This document shows positions 1-8,393 of a stretch of 64,000 nt of DNA, one piece after another. The notes under the pieces are model-generated. The model ran no database searches, was not told where the DNA came from, and was given only the letters and a program-made list of their open reading frames with translations. Every line of letters begins with the position of its first letter. The first letter of the stretch is position 1. The position numbers and the translations under genes are program-made. The stretch covers positions 62,001 to 126,000 of the forward strand of contig NZ_JACHCN010000011.1 in NCBI RefSeq assembly GCF_014205795.1, written 5' to 3'. The stretch comes from Rhodanobacter sp. MP7CTX1. Its GTDB lineage: Bacteria > Pseudomonadota > Gammaproteobacteria > Xanthomonadales > Rhodanobacteraceae.

Positions 1-408
1 GCGCACGACATCCATGCGGCCATGCAGATCGATCACGTTGCGCGTGCCGGCGGCCTGATGCAGCCGATCGACATTCTGCGTAAGCAACAGCGTCAGCTTT
101 CCTTGCTGCTCGAGTCGGGCCAACGCATGGTGGGTTGCGTTGGGTAAGGCTCGCCCAAATCTGCGCCAGCCAATCAGCCCGCGCGCCCAATAGCGCTGAC
201 GTGTAGCCAGTTCGCCAACGAACGCCTGATAGGTCACGGGAGGGGTGCGCTTCCAGTCACCCTTGGCATCGCGGTAATCGGGAATACCCGAATCCGTACT
301 GCAGCCTGCACCAGTAATCAAAAACAGACGCTGATGATTGGCCAAAAAATCGGATAGCGACGTATGGGCCGTCATCGTCTCAATGGAGGTATCTGGAATG
401 GCCGACAT
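1..408 (-). CDS. Sir2-family NAD-dependent protein deacetylase (partial, 3' end outside window)
   Basis: Translating the minus strand gives the start of a sirtuin, which removes acyl groups from protein lysines using NAD. The NAD-binding motif reads GAGCSTDSGIPDYR at about residue 33, followed by TQNVDRLH and DLHG, the three classic sirtuin signatures. The C-terminal part with the zinc cysteines and remaining substrate-binding residues lies beyond base 1. The start is uncertain: ATG at 408 and ATG at 375 are both in frame and neither has a strong ribosome binding site. It is transcribed in the same direction as the lipid operon but 129 bases beyond its last gene, so it may be a separate unit. 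Confidence 0.88.
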   Translation of the reverse strand, partial: MSAIPDTSIETMTAHTSLSDFLANHQRLFLITGAGCSTDSGIPDYRDAKGDWKRTPPVTYQAFVGELATRQRYWARGLIGWRRFGRALPNATHHALARLEQQGKLTLLLTQNVDRLHQAAGTRNVIDLHGRMDVVR

Positions 409-537
409 GCAAACAACTACCAGTGGCAGACGCGGGGCTTGAAGATGGCATGCCGTTAGCGATGCGACTGAGCTGGCCCTGTAGTCCGATGGGCTTCATC
501 GTACCAAAAGCGCCTGCAAGACGTCGTTGCCTCTGCC

Positions 538-1086
538 TCATTCCGCCGTTTCTGGCCAAGCCTGGGGCATCTTGCGGATATCCGAGACTTTGTATCCAAA
601 CTGCTTCACGCGCGCCACCAGTGCATCGTAGTCAGCCTGCGCAATGGCTGGCGTTCGCGCCATGATCCAGACGTAGTCGCGCTTGTCGCGAGCAACGATC
701 GTCTCGCTGTAGCTATCGTCCAGATAAGCCACGAGGTACTGCTCTTTCAATGGCCAGATCAGCTGGATGCCCCAGACAGCATTGCCCGTATTGGGTGTCA
801 CGAAGCCGGTCGAGTGAATGGTCTTCACCGGATCGTTGAACGAGTTCTTGCGGTAGCGGAACGAAGTTTCAACGTTGCCGTTGGGCTGTAGCTGATAAGC
901 CTCGACGCCGTTGTATGCCTTCTTTTCTATGAACGAAGGTATCGAGGCGATTACATACCATTTACCCATGAACCGGGGAAGGTCCACATGGGCGACTGGC
1001 TTGATGGGCGCCATGTCGTTCGCCAAGGCTACAGCGCTTAGCAGCGCAAGACCGCAAGCCATAAGCAGTGATTTTGGTAATTGCAT
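538..1086 (-). CDS. Lipocalin (Blc-like), exported
   Basis: Predicted 182-residue lipocalin that binds or carries fatty acids or lysophospholipids at the cell envelope. The N-terminus is a signal peptide ending near ALA-ND. The lipocalin GxW motif follows (FMGKWYVIASIP, about residue 35), with a C-terminal helix typical of bacterial Blc. The start at 1086 is chosen because a GGGAG sequence sits just upstream and the signal peptide begins there; the frame stays open further upstream but that part is antisense to the next gene. It is the last gene of the eight-gene lipid operon, 49 bases after the second methyltransferase, which suggests it handles the lipid product. No Blc-type lipobox cysteine is visible, so it is probably soluble in the periplasm. 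Confidence 0.88.
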   Translation of the reverse strand: MQLPKSLLMACGLALLSAVALANDMAPIKPVAHVDLPRFMGKWYVIASIPSFIEKKAYNGVEAYQLQPNGNVETSFRYRKNSFNDPVKTIHSTGFVTPNTGNAVWGIQLIWPLKEQYLVAYLDDSYSETIVARDKRDYVWIMARTPAIAQADYDALVARVKQFGYKVSDIRKMPQAWPETAE

Positions 1087-1135
1087 TTCATACTCCCAAC
1101 GTGTGATGCGTGTGCTTGCGGCGCGGATCACGGGC

Positions 1136-2221
1136 TCATTCAGGACGGACAAACCGGTAGTGCGCAACCAGCCACTCCTGACCGTCGGCATAACCGAACA
1201 ATTCGGCACATGACATCCAGAACATGCGCCAGCGCTGAAACCACAGCGGTGCCGCCTTGGTGCCATAAGCCTTGATCAAGGTGGCCATTACAAGCTCCTT
1301 GCGCGCATCCTGATTGGCGAGCCAGTGATTGGCGCTGCGTTGGTAATGCGTACCGTCGACGTGCCAGCGCTGCTCGATCTGCAGGTCGCGCTGAAACCAG
1401 AGCAGGGCGTCGGACGCAGGCATCAGCCCACCGGTAAAGAAATGCCGACCCATCCAGTTGTCCTCACCCGCCGTCTCGAACGGATACATCAGGGTCTTGT
1501 GCGCAAAGATGTGCACGAATAACTTGCCACCGGGTCGCAGCCACCTTCCGATACGGGCCAGCAAGATTTCATAGTTACGCATGTGCTCGAACATCTCGAC
1601 CGACACGCAGCGATCGAATTGCGCGGGTTCCAGTTCGAGCTGGTTGACGTCCTGCGTGATCACACGCACGTTGAAAAGCCCGCGCTTGCGGCACTGTGCC
1701 TCGATATATTCGCGTTGCTGATGGGAGTTCGAGACGGCGGTGAGCCTGCTGTTCGGATAGCGTTCGGCCATCCATAACGTGAGCGAGCCCCAACCGCAAC
1801 CAAGCTCGAGAATCTTTTGCCCATCGGCAAGTTCGGCACGCACGCCATACAGCTTGAGCATGGCTTCCTCGGCCTGTTCCAGCGACTCGTCGCCGCGCGG
1901 GTAATAACAGCCCGAATACTTCAGGCGCTTGCCAAGGCAAAGTTCGAAGAAGGCGGGCGGCAATTCGTAGTGCTGTGCGTTGGCGGCTTGAGTATGAATC
2001 GCCACGGGACTATGGCGCAGCATGTCGATGCGCTGGCCGAAGCGAGCCGCCTGATGATCCAGACCCCCAGACAGTTCCTCACGCAGGCGTTGCGCGCACA
2101 TGCGTCGTATGCCCTGCCGCAACAGGGCATCAGGCAGGCGACCGCGCTCGGCCATACCCAGCAGTCCGCCGGCGGCTTGTTCCTGTGGCAATTCATCGCT
2201 GATGGCAGCATGGGTATTCAT
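1136..2221 (-). CDS. CFA-family SAM-dependent methyltransferase, coclaurine N-methyltransferase-like subtype
   Basis: 361-residue class I methyltransferase of the cyclopropane-fatty-acid-synthase superfamily. The SAM motif LELGCGWG is at about 138-145 and the family MFEH motif at 210-213. The later part (HIFAHKTLMYPFE, then FFTGGLMP) resembles the plant coclaurine N-methyltransferase-like branch more than E. coli Cfa. The start ATG at 2221 has GAGGAGCG upstream and overlaps the stop of the DUF1295 gene by four bases, implying translational coupling. It probably methylates an unsaturated acyl chain or a lipid intermediate; the substrate is inferred from context only. It is clearly different from the other CFA-like enzyme of the same operon (3548-4852). 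Confidence 0.85.
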   Translation of the reverse strand: MNTHAAISDELPQEQAAGGLLGMAERGRLPDALLRQGIRRMCAQRLREELSGGLDHQAARFGQRIDMLRHSPVAIHTQAANAQHYELPPAFFELCLGKRLKYSGCYYPRGDESLEQAEEAMLKLYGVRAELADGQKILELGCGWGSLTLWMAERYPNSRLTAVSNSHQQREYIEAQCRKRGLFNVRVITQDVNQLELEPAQFDRCVSVEMFEHMRNYEILLARIGRWLRPGGKLFVHIFAHKTLMYPFETAGEDNWMGRHFFTGGLMPASDALLWFQRDLQIEQRWHVDGTHYQRSANHWLANQDARKELVMATLIKAYGTKAAPLWFQRWRMFWMSCAELFGYADGQEWLVAHYRFVRPE

Positions 2222-3000
2222 GGTTCGCTCCTCTTCGGAAACCAGGGAATGAGCATCGATGTGCTGCGTTGATAGGCGCGGTAGTCGTCGCCACGGCTTC
2301 GCAAGGCCTGCGTCTCGGTATACGGAATGCCGCTGATCCAACGCAGGAACACATACATCACCAGCGGCCCCGACCAGGCCAGCCACGCGATGGGCGAGCC
2401 CAGCGCAAGACAGACGTAGGCGAACCAGTGGATCCATTCAAAGAAATAGTTGGGATGGCGCGAATAACGCCACAGGCCATCGCGGCAAGTGCGTCCGTGA
2501 TGGGCCGGATCGGCGCGAAAGCGTGCGAGTTGCCGGTCGGCGATCGACTCGCCGATGACGCTGATCAGCCAGATCGCGATTGCTGCGAGCATCCACGGAC
2601 CGAACCTGGCAGGATTTCGTGCCACAGCAAGGAAAGGCAGGGAGAACAGCGCAATCAGCAACGCCTGGAACTGGAAGAACAGAAAAAAATAAAGCTGATT
2701 GCCGTTCCAGTGCGCGCGCAGATTCTGGTAGCGGCCGTCTTCGGGCTCACCGCTGACACGTGTCCACAGATGAGCGGCCAGTCGGATACCCCATGCACCG
2801 CCAAGCACGGCCAGGATGATGCGTGGCCAGACGGCACCGTCGCCGTACAGTGCGAAGAAAACCGATCCACCGCCCACGCCACCGGCCCACAAGACATCAA
2901 CGATGCCTGCGTTGGAGTGGCGGCGCTGCCACAACCAACCGAGCGTCATCATCAGCGCCGCCAGCGCCCACAGGCATGCCAAGGAGATCCATGGATTCAT
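2218..3000 (-). CDS. DUF1295 membrane protein (steroid 5-alpha-reductase / isoprenylcysteine methyltransferase fold)
   Basis: 260-residue polytopic membrane protein with about six hydrophobic segments. The C-terminal signature GLWRYSRHPNYFFEW (around residue 185) is the conserved DUF1295 motif, shared with the steroid 5-alpha-reductase and ICMT-like superfamily that binds NADPH or SAM. In this operon a role in reducing or otherwise modifying an acyl chain is plausible, but no member of this genomic type has a role that can be assigned from sequence. The start ATG at 3000 overlaps the end of the DUF2878 gene by four bases, and its own stop overlaps the next start in the same way. Confidence 0.87.
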   Translation of the reverse strand: MNPWISLACLWALAALMMTLGWLWQRRHSNAGIVDVLWAGGVGGGSVFFALYGDGAVWPRIILAVLGGAWGIRLAAHLWTRVSGEPEDGRYQNLRAHWNGNQLYFFLFFQFQALLIALFSLPFLAVARNPARFGPWMLAAIAIWLISVIGESIADRQLARFRADPAHHGRTCRDGLWRYSRHPNYFFEWIHWFAYVCLALGSPIAWLAWSGPLVMYVFLRWISGIPYTETQALRSRGDDYRAYQRSTSMLIPWFPKRSEP

Positions 3001-3551
3001 GGCGCGTGACCTTGCAGGGAAGTCGATGTCGCGATCACGCTGGTTGACCAGCGTTTTGCCACCCATGCCAGTGCGGGTGTCGCCAACGCCCACCCGATGC
3101 CCAGCCATAACAGGGCATGCCAGATGGGATCGGCAAAGGTCACCACGTGCCAGCCGCGCGCCGCGCCCAGGTAGGCCAGTGGCCCACCGATGGCTCCAAG
3201 CAACGCTGCCAGCCAAAGGCGCGTCTGCAGATAAGCCAGCGATTGCGTAAACGTCAGCGCAAACGTAGCCCACATCGCGAGGATCCACGCCGGCGCCAGC
3301 GTGGCCGATGGCCACGGCGCCGCGTAACAGGCGAGCCCCGCGCGTATCAAACCACCATCCAGCACGAACCCCATGGCCACTGCCGTCAGCATGAGTGACA
3401 CATCAGCCTTGTAGTGGCGCGCAAGCCCCAGCTGACATGCCGCGTACACCAGCATGCCGAGGACGCCGGGCCACGCCAGCCCGTGTTCGGCGCCAATCAC
3501 GGCGCAGAACCAGACCAGTTCGTAACCGATGAGGCTGAGCCAGAACTTCAT
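2997..3551 (-). CDS. DUF2878 family membrane protein
   Basis: 184-residue integral membrane protein with five or six hydrophobic segments and few charged residues. It matches the DUF2878 type, a family of unknown function that recurs next to DUF1365, FAD-oxidoreductase and CFA genes in proteobacteria. The start MKFWLSLIGYE at 3551 overlaps the stop of the CFA-like gene by four bases (ATGA), so it is almost certainly co-translated with it. It has no visible catalytic motif. A scaffold or lipid-handling role in the membrane is inference only. Confidence 0.8.
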   Translation of the reverse strand: MKFWLSLIGYELVWFCAVIGAEHGLAWPGVLGMLVYAACQLGLARHYKADVSLMLTAVAMGFVLDGGLIRAGLACYAAPWPSATLAPAWILAMWATFALTFTQSLAYLQTRLWLAALLGAIGGPLAYLGAARGWHVVTFADPIWHALLWLGIGWALATPALAWVAKRWSTSVIATSTSLQGHAP

Positions 3552-4852
3552 GCAGGCTCGCCCTTTGTGGCTGCGCTTGCTGACGGCAGCACCGATCGTC
3601 GGTGACCCGGTTTTGCCAGCAGCAGATGCGCCACACCGATCGAGCGCTGGCGGAAGCCGCCTTCGCAATAAGCCAGATAGAACTCCCACATCCGGACGAA
3701 ACGCTCATCGAAGCCCTGCGCTTGCACCTGCTGCAGCTGCGCCATGAAGCGTTCGCGCCACGCCTGCAAGGTGCGCGCATAGGACTCGCCGAAGTCTTCC
3801 AGCTGGACCAGTGCCAGATCGCTGCTGCGCGTTTTGGCTGCAAGCAGTGCATGGATCGACGGAATGAAACTGCCGGGAAACACGTGGCGCTTGATGAAGT
3901 CGACCGACTTCAACGCCTGCGCGTAGCGGTGATCCTCGATCGTGATGGCCTGAAGCAGTGCCAGGCCGTCGGGCTTCAACAGTTGGCCGAGCTGCTGGAA
4001 ATAGGTATCGAGGTAGGGCGCACCGATCGCCTCGACCATCTCGATCGATACCAGCTTGTCATAGGTCCCGCGGAGGTCACGGTAGTCTTCAAGAAGCAGA
4101 GTGACATGTTCGCTCATGCCCGCGTCGGCGACGCGCTGGCTGGCCAGTGCATGCTGCTCGCGCGAGATCGTCGTGGTCGTGACGTGGCAGCCGTAGTGCC
4201 GGGCGGCGTAGATCGCAAAGCCACCCCAGCCGGTGCCGATCTCGATCACCCGGTCGCTCGATTTGAGATCAAGCATGCGGCAGATGCGCTCGAGCTTGCG
4301 CGTGGAGGCAGCGTCCAGGGTGTCGTCGGTACCGTCCCACAGCGCCGAGGAATACATCAGGTCAGGGGACAGAAACAGCTGGAAGAAATCGTTCCCAAGA
4401 TCGTAGTGAGCAGCAATATTTCGACGGCTGCCGTGGCGCGTATTGCGTTGCAAGCTGTGCCAGGCACGCATGGCCACGCCGCCGAGCCGGGCCAATCCCG
4501 TCTCCATGCCGTCGAGCAGATCGCGATTGCGCACGAGCAGCTGAATCAGCCCGACCAGGTTGTTGCAGCACCAGAGTCCATCCATGTACGCCTCGCCTGC
4601 ACCGACGCTGCCATTGGCGGCAACGGCCCGATAGAACGCGGGATCGAGTACTTCGATATGCACCGTGAGATCCGTTTCCTGCGCTGCCGGTGTGCCCAAC
4701 TCGACGGTGCCCAACGCATCACGAATGATCAGCCGGCCATGCTGCAGTCCAGCCATCTGTGCCAGCAGGCGCTGGCGCAGAAAGCGTGCGCCTGCCGAAG
4801 GCGACAAGACATGACTGGATTCAGCAGCACGGGGTTTGACGATGGCGTTCAT
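3548..4852 (-). CDS. CFA-type fatty-acyl-phospholipid methyltransferase with non-canonical active site
   Basis: 434-residue protein with the full architecture of cyclopropane fatty acyl phospholipid synthase: an N-terminal lipid-binding domain, then a SAM-dependent methyltransferase domain (EIGTGWGG at 204-211, DYRDL at about 256, catalytic Glu at 274 in IEMVEA). Two residues that bind bicarbonate in E. coli Cfa appear changed: Cys139 corresponds to Ser169 (YSSALW) and His266 to Gln301 (LLQAIT). That argues for a methylation product other than a simple cyclopropane, or a different mechanism. The start at 4852 gives a normal family length. It follows the DUF1365 gene by seven bases and overlaps DUF2878 by four. 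Confidence 0.9.
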   Translation of the reverse strand: MNAIVKPRAAESSHVLSPSAGARFLRQRLLAQMAGLQHGRLIIRDALGTVELGTPAAQETDLTVHIEVLDPAFYRAVAANGSVGAGEAYMDGLWCCNNLVGLIQLLVRNRDLLDGMETGLARLGGVAMRAWHSLQRNTRHGSRRNIAAHYDLGNDFFQLFLSPDLMYSSALWDGTDDTLDAASTRKLERICRMLDLKSSDRVIEIGTGWGGFAIYAARHYGCHVTTTTISREQHALASQRVADAGMSEHVTLLLEDYRDLRGTYDKLVSIEMVEAIGAPYLDTYFQQLGQLLKPDGLALLQAITIEDHRYAQALKSVDFIKRHVFPGSFIPSIHALLAAKTRSSDLALVQLEDFGESYARTLQAWRERFMAQLQQVQAQGFDERFVRMWEFYLAYCEGGFRQRSIGVAHLLLAKPGHRRSVLPSASAATKGEPA

Positions 4853-4859
4853 GCGAACC

Positions 4860-5645
4860 TCAAAGCGGTTGCGGGTGATCGTGGACGGGATTGCGCTTCA
4901 GCCACAGTCGCAGCGCCTGCCAGTGGATGGCGCCAACAATTTGTGCCGTCATTAGCGGATAGCGCCACAGCACGCGGGCGAGCGAGGCGCTGTTCAAAGG
5001 CTGGCGCTGCAGGGTGAGGGTGGCATCGAACTCACGCCGACCTTCGCGCAGCACATCCATGTGCACATGCAGGTCGTCGGACGGAATCGTGAAACGCCAC
5101 TCGTACTCGCGCGACATCGGCATGAACGGGGATACATGGAAGCTCTTGGGGAACGTCCAGTGCAGCGCACGTCCGTGCGACTGCGCCGCTTCGACCGGCA
5201 GCACGTAAGCATGGCGTTCATGCCACGGCATATTGGTGATCTCGGCAACGATGCAGACCAGAGTCTCGCCATCCTCGGCATAGCAGTAGTAGAAGCTGAC
5301 CGGATTGAACACATAACCGAAGTAACGCAAGTGCGTGAGCAGACGGATCGGCCCCATCGGCCGCTGCCCGGTCGCCTGTTCGACGCGCTGTCGCACAGCT
5401 TCGGTCAGCGACAGCTCGACCGGGCCGAGATAATCGTTGCGGCGAAACTGTGCGACGTTGCGTTGCTCGCTGGACCACAGCCAACGCTGCTGGAACGCAC
5501 GATCGACTTCATCCAGATCCAGATAGAGCTGGGCCATCTTGTAATCGAATACATGCGGGTGAGGTGCGAGTCGACGGTGACGCACCACGCCTTCGTAGAT
5601 AGCGCTTGCCAGTGGTGAAGTCGCGCTGGCCACGTCGACACTCAC
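4860..5645 (-). CDS. DUF1365 domain-containing protein
   Basis: 261-residue protein of the DUF1365 family. Characteristic stretches are visible: [18 protein letters not shown] at the N-terminus, [14 protein letters not shown] around residue 112 and FHVSPFMPM around residue 170. The biochemical role of this family is not established, but it is almost always found beside an FAD-dependent oxidoreductase and a CFA-like methyltransferase, as here. The start at 5645 overlaps the stop of the FAD gene by four bases, so the two proteins are probably made in equal amounts and may form one enzyme unit. No signal peptide is seen; it should act in the cytoplasm or at the inner membrane. Confidence 0.9.
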   Translation of the reverse strand: MSVDVASATSPLASAIYEGVVRHRRLAPHPHVFDYKMAQLYLDLDEVDRAFQQRWLWSSEQRNVAQFRRNDYLGPVELSLTEAVRQRVEQATGQRPMGPIRLLTHLRYFGYVFNPVSFYYCYAEDGETLVCIVAEITNMPWHERHAYVLPVEAAQSHGRALHWTFPKSFHVSPFMPMSREYEWRFTIPSDDLHVHMDVLREGRREFDATLTLQRQPLNSASLARVLWRYPLMTAQIVGAIHWQALRLWLKRNPVHDHPQPL

Positions 5646-6937
5646 GCTGCCATCTCCTGGCCAAGCGACTGCGAATCGCGGGCAGACGCCACTCCCGGCC
5701 AGCGCACTCCAAGACCGGCGGCGACCTCAACCGCGCTGCGCATGCCATCCTCATGAAAACCCCATCCCCAGTATGCGCCTGCAAACCAGGTGCGCCGGTG
5801 TCCCTGGATTTCAGCCTTGCGCATCTGCGCAGCCACCGAAGCGTGGCTATACACAGGGTGCTGATAACGCATGCGCGCCAGCACCTTGTCCGGATCAATG
5901 GCTGCCGTGCGATTGAGCGTGACCACAAAGGGTTCGGGCGATTCGATCCCCTGCAGCAGATTCATGCAGTAACTGACGGTGCACGCCTCATCGGGGTTGC
6001 GTGGCAGCCACGCATTCCACGCAGCCCACGCCTTGCGACGTCGGGGCAGCACACTGGCGTCGGTGTGCAGTATGGTGTCGTTGGCCTGGTAGGGCATGGC
6101 ACCAAGGATCGCGTGCTCGCGTTCGTCCGCGTCACTCAGCAGGGCGAGGGCCTGGTCGCTGTGGCAGGCCAGTACGACCTGATCGAAATGTTCAACGCCC
6201 GCAGCGCTTTCCAGCATGGCGCCACCCACGTGGCGACGGATCGAGCGCACCGCGCAATTCAGGCGCTCATTGACCGGCCAGCGCGCCCGCAGCGCATGGA
6301 TATAGTTCGATGAACCGCCACGCACGACCCGCCACTGCGGCCGATCAGTGACCTGCAGCATCTGGTGGTTGGACATGAACTGCACCAGATAGCGGGCAGG
6401 GAAGCGCAGGATCTGCGTCGCCGGCGATGACCACAACGCCGAAGCCATCGGCACCAGATGCTCGTCGCGAAACGCTTCGCCGTATCGGTGTTCGGCGAGG
6501 TAATCGCCAAGCGATGGACCCACTCCAGGCAAGTCCAGCAGCGCCGGTGCCTCGCGATAGAAGCGCGTCAGGTCGCGCACCATCCCGATAAACCGCGGCG
6601 AGCAGAGGTTGCGACGCTGGCAGAACAGCGTATCCAGCGTTGCTGCGTTGTATTCCAACCCGCTGGCTTCGTTGTGCACCGAGAAGCTCATCGTCGTCGG
6701 CTGCGACTGCACACCGAGCTGCTCGAACAGTCGGGTCAGCAGTGGGTAGTGACTCGGGTTGTGCACGATGAAGCCGCTATCGATGCGATAGTTTTCACCT
6801 TGCTGCATGACGTCATGCGTATGCGTGTGGCCGCCGAAATAGCTGCCGGCTTCGAACAGCGTCACCTCATGCTTTCGCGACAGCAGCCACGCAGAAGCCA
6901 TGCCTGCGATGCCCGATCCGACAACGGCGATACGCAT
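5642..6937 (-). CDS. FAD-dependent amine-oxidase-like oxidoreductase of the CFA/DUF1365 cluster
   Basis: 431-residue flavoprotein. The N-terminal dinucleotide-binding motif reads [15 protein letters not shown] (GxGxxG at 7-12), with the acidic end of the second strand in [14 protein letters not shown]. The remainder fits the NAD(P)-binding amine oxidase/phytoene desaturase-like superfamily. In related proteobacterial clusters this protein is the usual partner of DUF1365 and CFA enzymes and is thought to oxidise or reduce the methylated acyl chain; the reaction here is unknown. The start at 6937 is three bases after the stop of the desaturase, and its stop overlaps the DUF1365 start by four bases. 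Confidence 0.9.
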   Translation of the reverse strand: MRIAVVGSGIAGMASAWLLSRKHEVTLFEAGSYFGGHTHTHDVMQQGENYRIDSGFIVHNPSHYPLLTRLFEQLGVQSQPTTMSFSVHNEASGLEYNAATLDTLFCQRRNLCSPRFIGMVRDLTRFYREAPALLDLPGVGPSLGDYLAEHRYGEAFRDEHLVPMASALWSSPATQILRFPARYLVQFMSNHQMLQVTDRPQWRVVRGGSSNYIHALRARWPVNERLNCAVRSIRRHVGGAMLESAAGVEHFDQVVLACHSDQALALLSDADEREHAILGAMPYQANDTILHTDASVLPRRRKAWAAWNAWLPRNPDEACTVSYCMNLLQGIESPEPFVVTLNRTAAIDPDKVLARMRYQHPVYSHASVAAQMRKAEIQGHRRTWFAGAYWGWGFHEDGMRSAVEVAAGLGVRWPGVASARDSQSLGQEMAA

Positions 6938-6940
6938 GTC

Positions 6941-7945
6941 TTACTCCCTCGCCTTCGTCATCACCCAGGCGGGCACCGGCTTGAGGCCCCGTACCAGACC
7001 CAGCGCCGACATCAACCGCAGCCCGTACCAGGTCAGGTCGATCTCCCACCAGCGGAAACCCTGGCGGCTTGAGCCAGGGAAGAAATGATGGTTGTTGTGC
7101 CAGCCTTCGCCAAACGTGAGCAATGCCAGCCACACGTTATTGCGGCTGTCATCCCGGGTATTGAAGCGACGGCTGCCGAATCGATGCGCCAATGAGTTGA
7201 TGGTCACCGTGGCGTGGAACAGCACGATGGTCGATACGAAAAAGCCCCACACCAGCATCTGCCCGCCGCTGGTGCCCAGCTGCGGCGCAACGTGCTTGAG
7301 CAGTACGCCCAGCAGATACAGGCACACGGCCAGCATCACCGGCACCAAAGTGTCGTAACGATCCAGCACGCGCAGTTCGGGAAACTTCGCCAGATCCGGC
7401 ACGCGCGACAAGTCCGTGCGGAAGTTGCGTGGCGTCAGAAACCAGCCCACATGACTCCAGATGAAGCCATACACACCCGGCGAATGCGGGTCCCGCGTCG
7501 TGTCGGCATGGCGATGGTGGTTGCGATGATGCGCCGCCCACCACAAGGGGCCACGCTGCACGCATGAGGCCCCGATCAAAGCAAACACAAACTGCACTGT
7601 GCGCGAGGTCTGAAACGTGCGGTGCGAGAAATAGCGGTGATAGAAACCCGTCAACGCAAACATGCGTACGACATATAACGCAGCTGCCACGATCAACGCG
7701 ATCGGCGACACACCCACCCAGAACACGCACAGGCAGGCCAGATGCATCGCAATGAACGGCGCAGTCCGCAGCCAGTCGATGCGATCGGCGGTTGCCTCGT
7801 CAAGCTCGTCACTCGCGGCAGTATCGATCCAGCGTCGAACACTACGGCTAAGCCACGACCCATGGGCATCGACAACTTCCGCATTGAGTGTTGCTGGCTT
7901 GGCCCCGTGTGAAATTGGGATCAAGACCGGTCTGGAGAGCGCCAT
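6941..7945 (-). CDS. Acyl-CoA/acyl-lipid delta-9-type fatty acid desaturase
   Basis: 334-residue membrane-bound di-iron desaturase. All three histidine boxes are present: HRYFSH at about 103-108, HRNHH at about 140-144 and HNNHH at about 283-287, with four hydrophobic segments around them. It would place a double bond in a saturated acyl chain using oxygen and an electron donor. The start at 7945 (MALSRPVLIP) is chosen; the frame extends further upstream but without family similarity. It is the first gene of the lipid operon, supplying the unsaturated chain on which the CFA-type enzymes act. A hairpin overlaps its putative ribosome binding site (7955-7977). Confidence 0.9.
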   Translation of the reverse strand: MALSRPVLIPISHGAKPATLNAEVVDAHGSWLSRSVRRWIDTAASDELDEATADRIDWLRTAPFIAMHLACLCVFWVGVSPIALIVAAALYVVRMFALTGFYHRYFSHRTFQTSRTVQFVFALIGASCVQRGPLWWAAHHRNHHRHADTTRDPHSPGVYGFIWSHVGWFLTPRNFRTDLSRVPDLAKFPELRVLDRYDTLVPVMLAVCLYLLGVLLKHVAPQLGTSGGQMLVWGFFVSTIVLFHATVTINSLAHRFGSRRFNTRDDSRNNVWLALLTFGEGWHNNHHFFPGSSRQGFRWWEIDLTWYGLRLMSALGLVRGLKPVPAWVMTKARE

Positions 7946-7954
7946 GAACGTCTG

Positions 7955-7977
7955 CCTATCAGTGTGTCGTTGATAGG
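7955..7977 (-). promoter_or_regulatory. Inverted repeat in the desaturase leader, overlapping the putative Shine-Dalgarno
   Basis: On the transcribed strand CCTATCA and TGATAGG form a perfect 7-bp stem with a 9-base loop. It ends about ten bases before the desaturase ATG. The last bases of the 3' arm (AGG) are the best Shine-Dalgarno candidate, so folding would hide it. It could be an RNA switch, for example temperature responsive, or simply a protein operator. This is visible in sequence; the function is inference. Confidence 0.4.
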
Positions 7978-8393
7978 TACGGACGAATGGCCGGAGCGGA
8001 TGCATCCGATCGCGGGGAGCTATTGATACAGCGTCACGCTCATGACAGAACAACGCAAACGTGCAATTAGCGTCGACATCCGGCTGTTGCGGGGTCCTTG
8101 TTTCCTTGAATTAAAAAATTCTGGGTTGGCCCCTAAGCCAATGAGCGGCTCGTCAATGCGAACGAGCATCACATCACTTCGAAATCGGCCTGCTGGAAAA
8201 TGGCAAATTCCGGTTGACTGGCGCAAGAACACAGTGTTAGGTTCGTAATATCTTACGTTTCGAAGGACTGTTCGTACGCAACCGCGGGACGGGATATCGA
8301 TCGGCGTCAAAGCATGGAACGGGAAGTTCCGCAGGAAGGGTTTCATGGACATCGCCATGGAACGCCAATCATCAAAACATGGAGATCGTTGCA
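7978..8393. other. Divergent intergenic region between lipid operon and protease
   Basis: About 415 bases with no convincing gene; short frames here show no family resemblance. It must hold promoters for both directions. For the protease the best candidate is TTGACT at 8214-8219 followed 17 bases later by the weak hexamer TTAGGT (8237-8242). An A-rich patch at 8108-8121 (GAATT-AAAA-AATTC) is a short palindrome. A GGAGA at 8381-8385 is the ribosome binding site of the protease. Confidence 0.4.

Noticed and set aside
3602-5017. Long open frame of about 470 codons on the plus strand
   Set aside because: It is antisense to the CFA-type gene, whose motifs and tight operon junctions are clear. The frame is a by-product of high GC codon use.
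538-7945. Assigning the lipid operon outright to furan fatty acid synthesis (ufa genes)
   Set aside because: The gene types are suggestive, but product and one-to-one homology cannot be shown from sequence reading alone.
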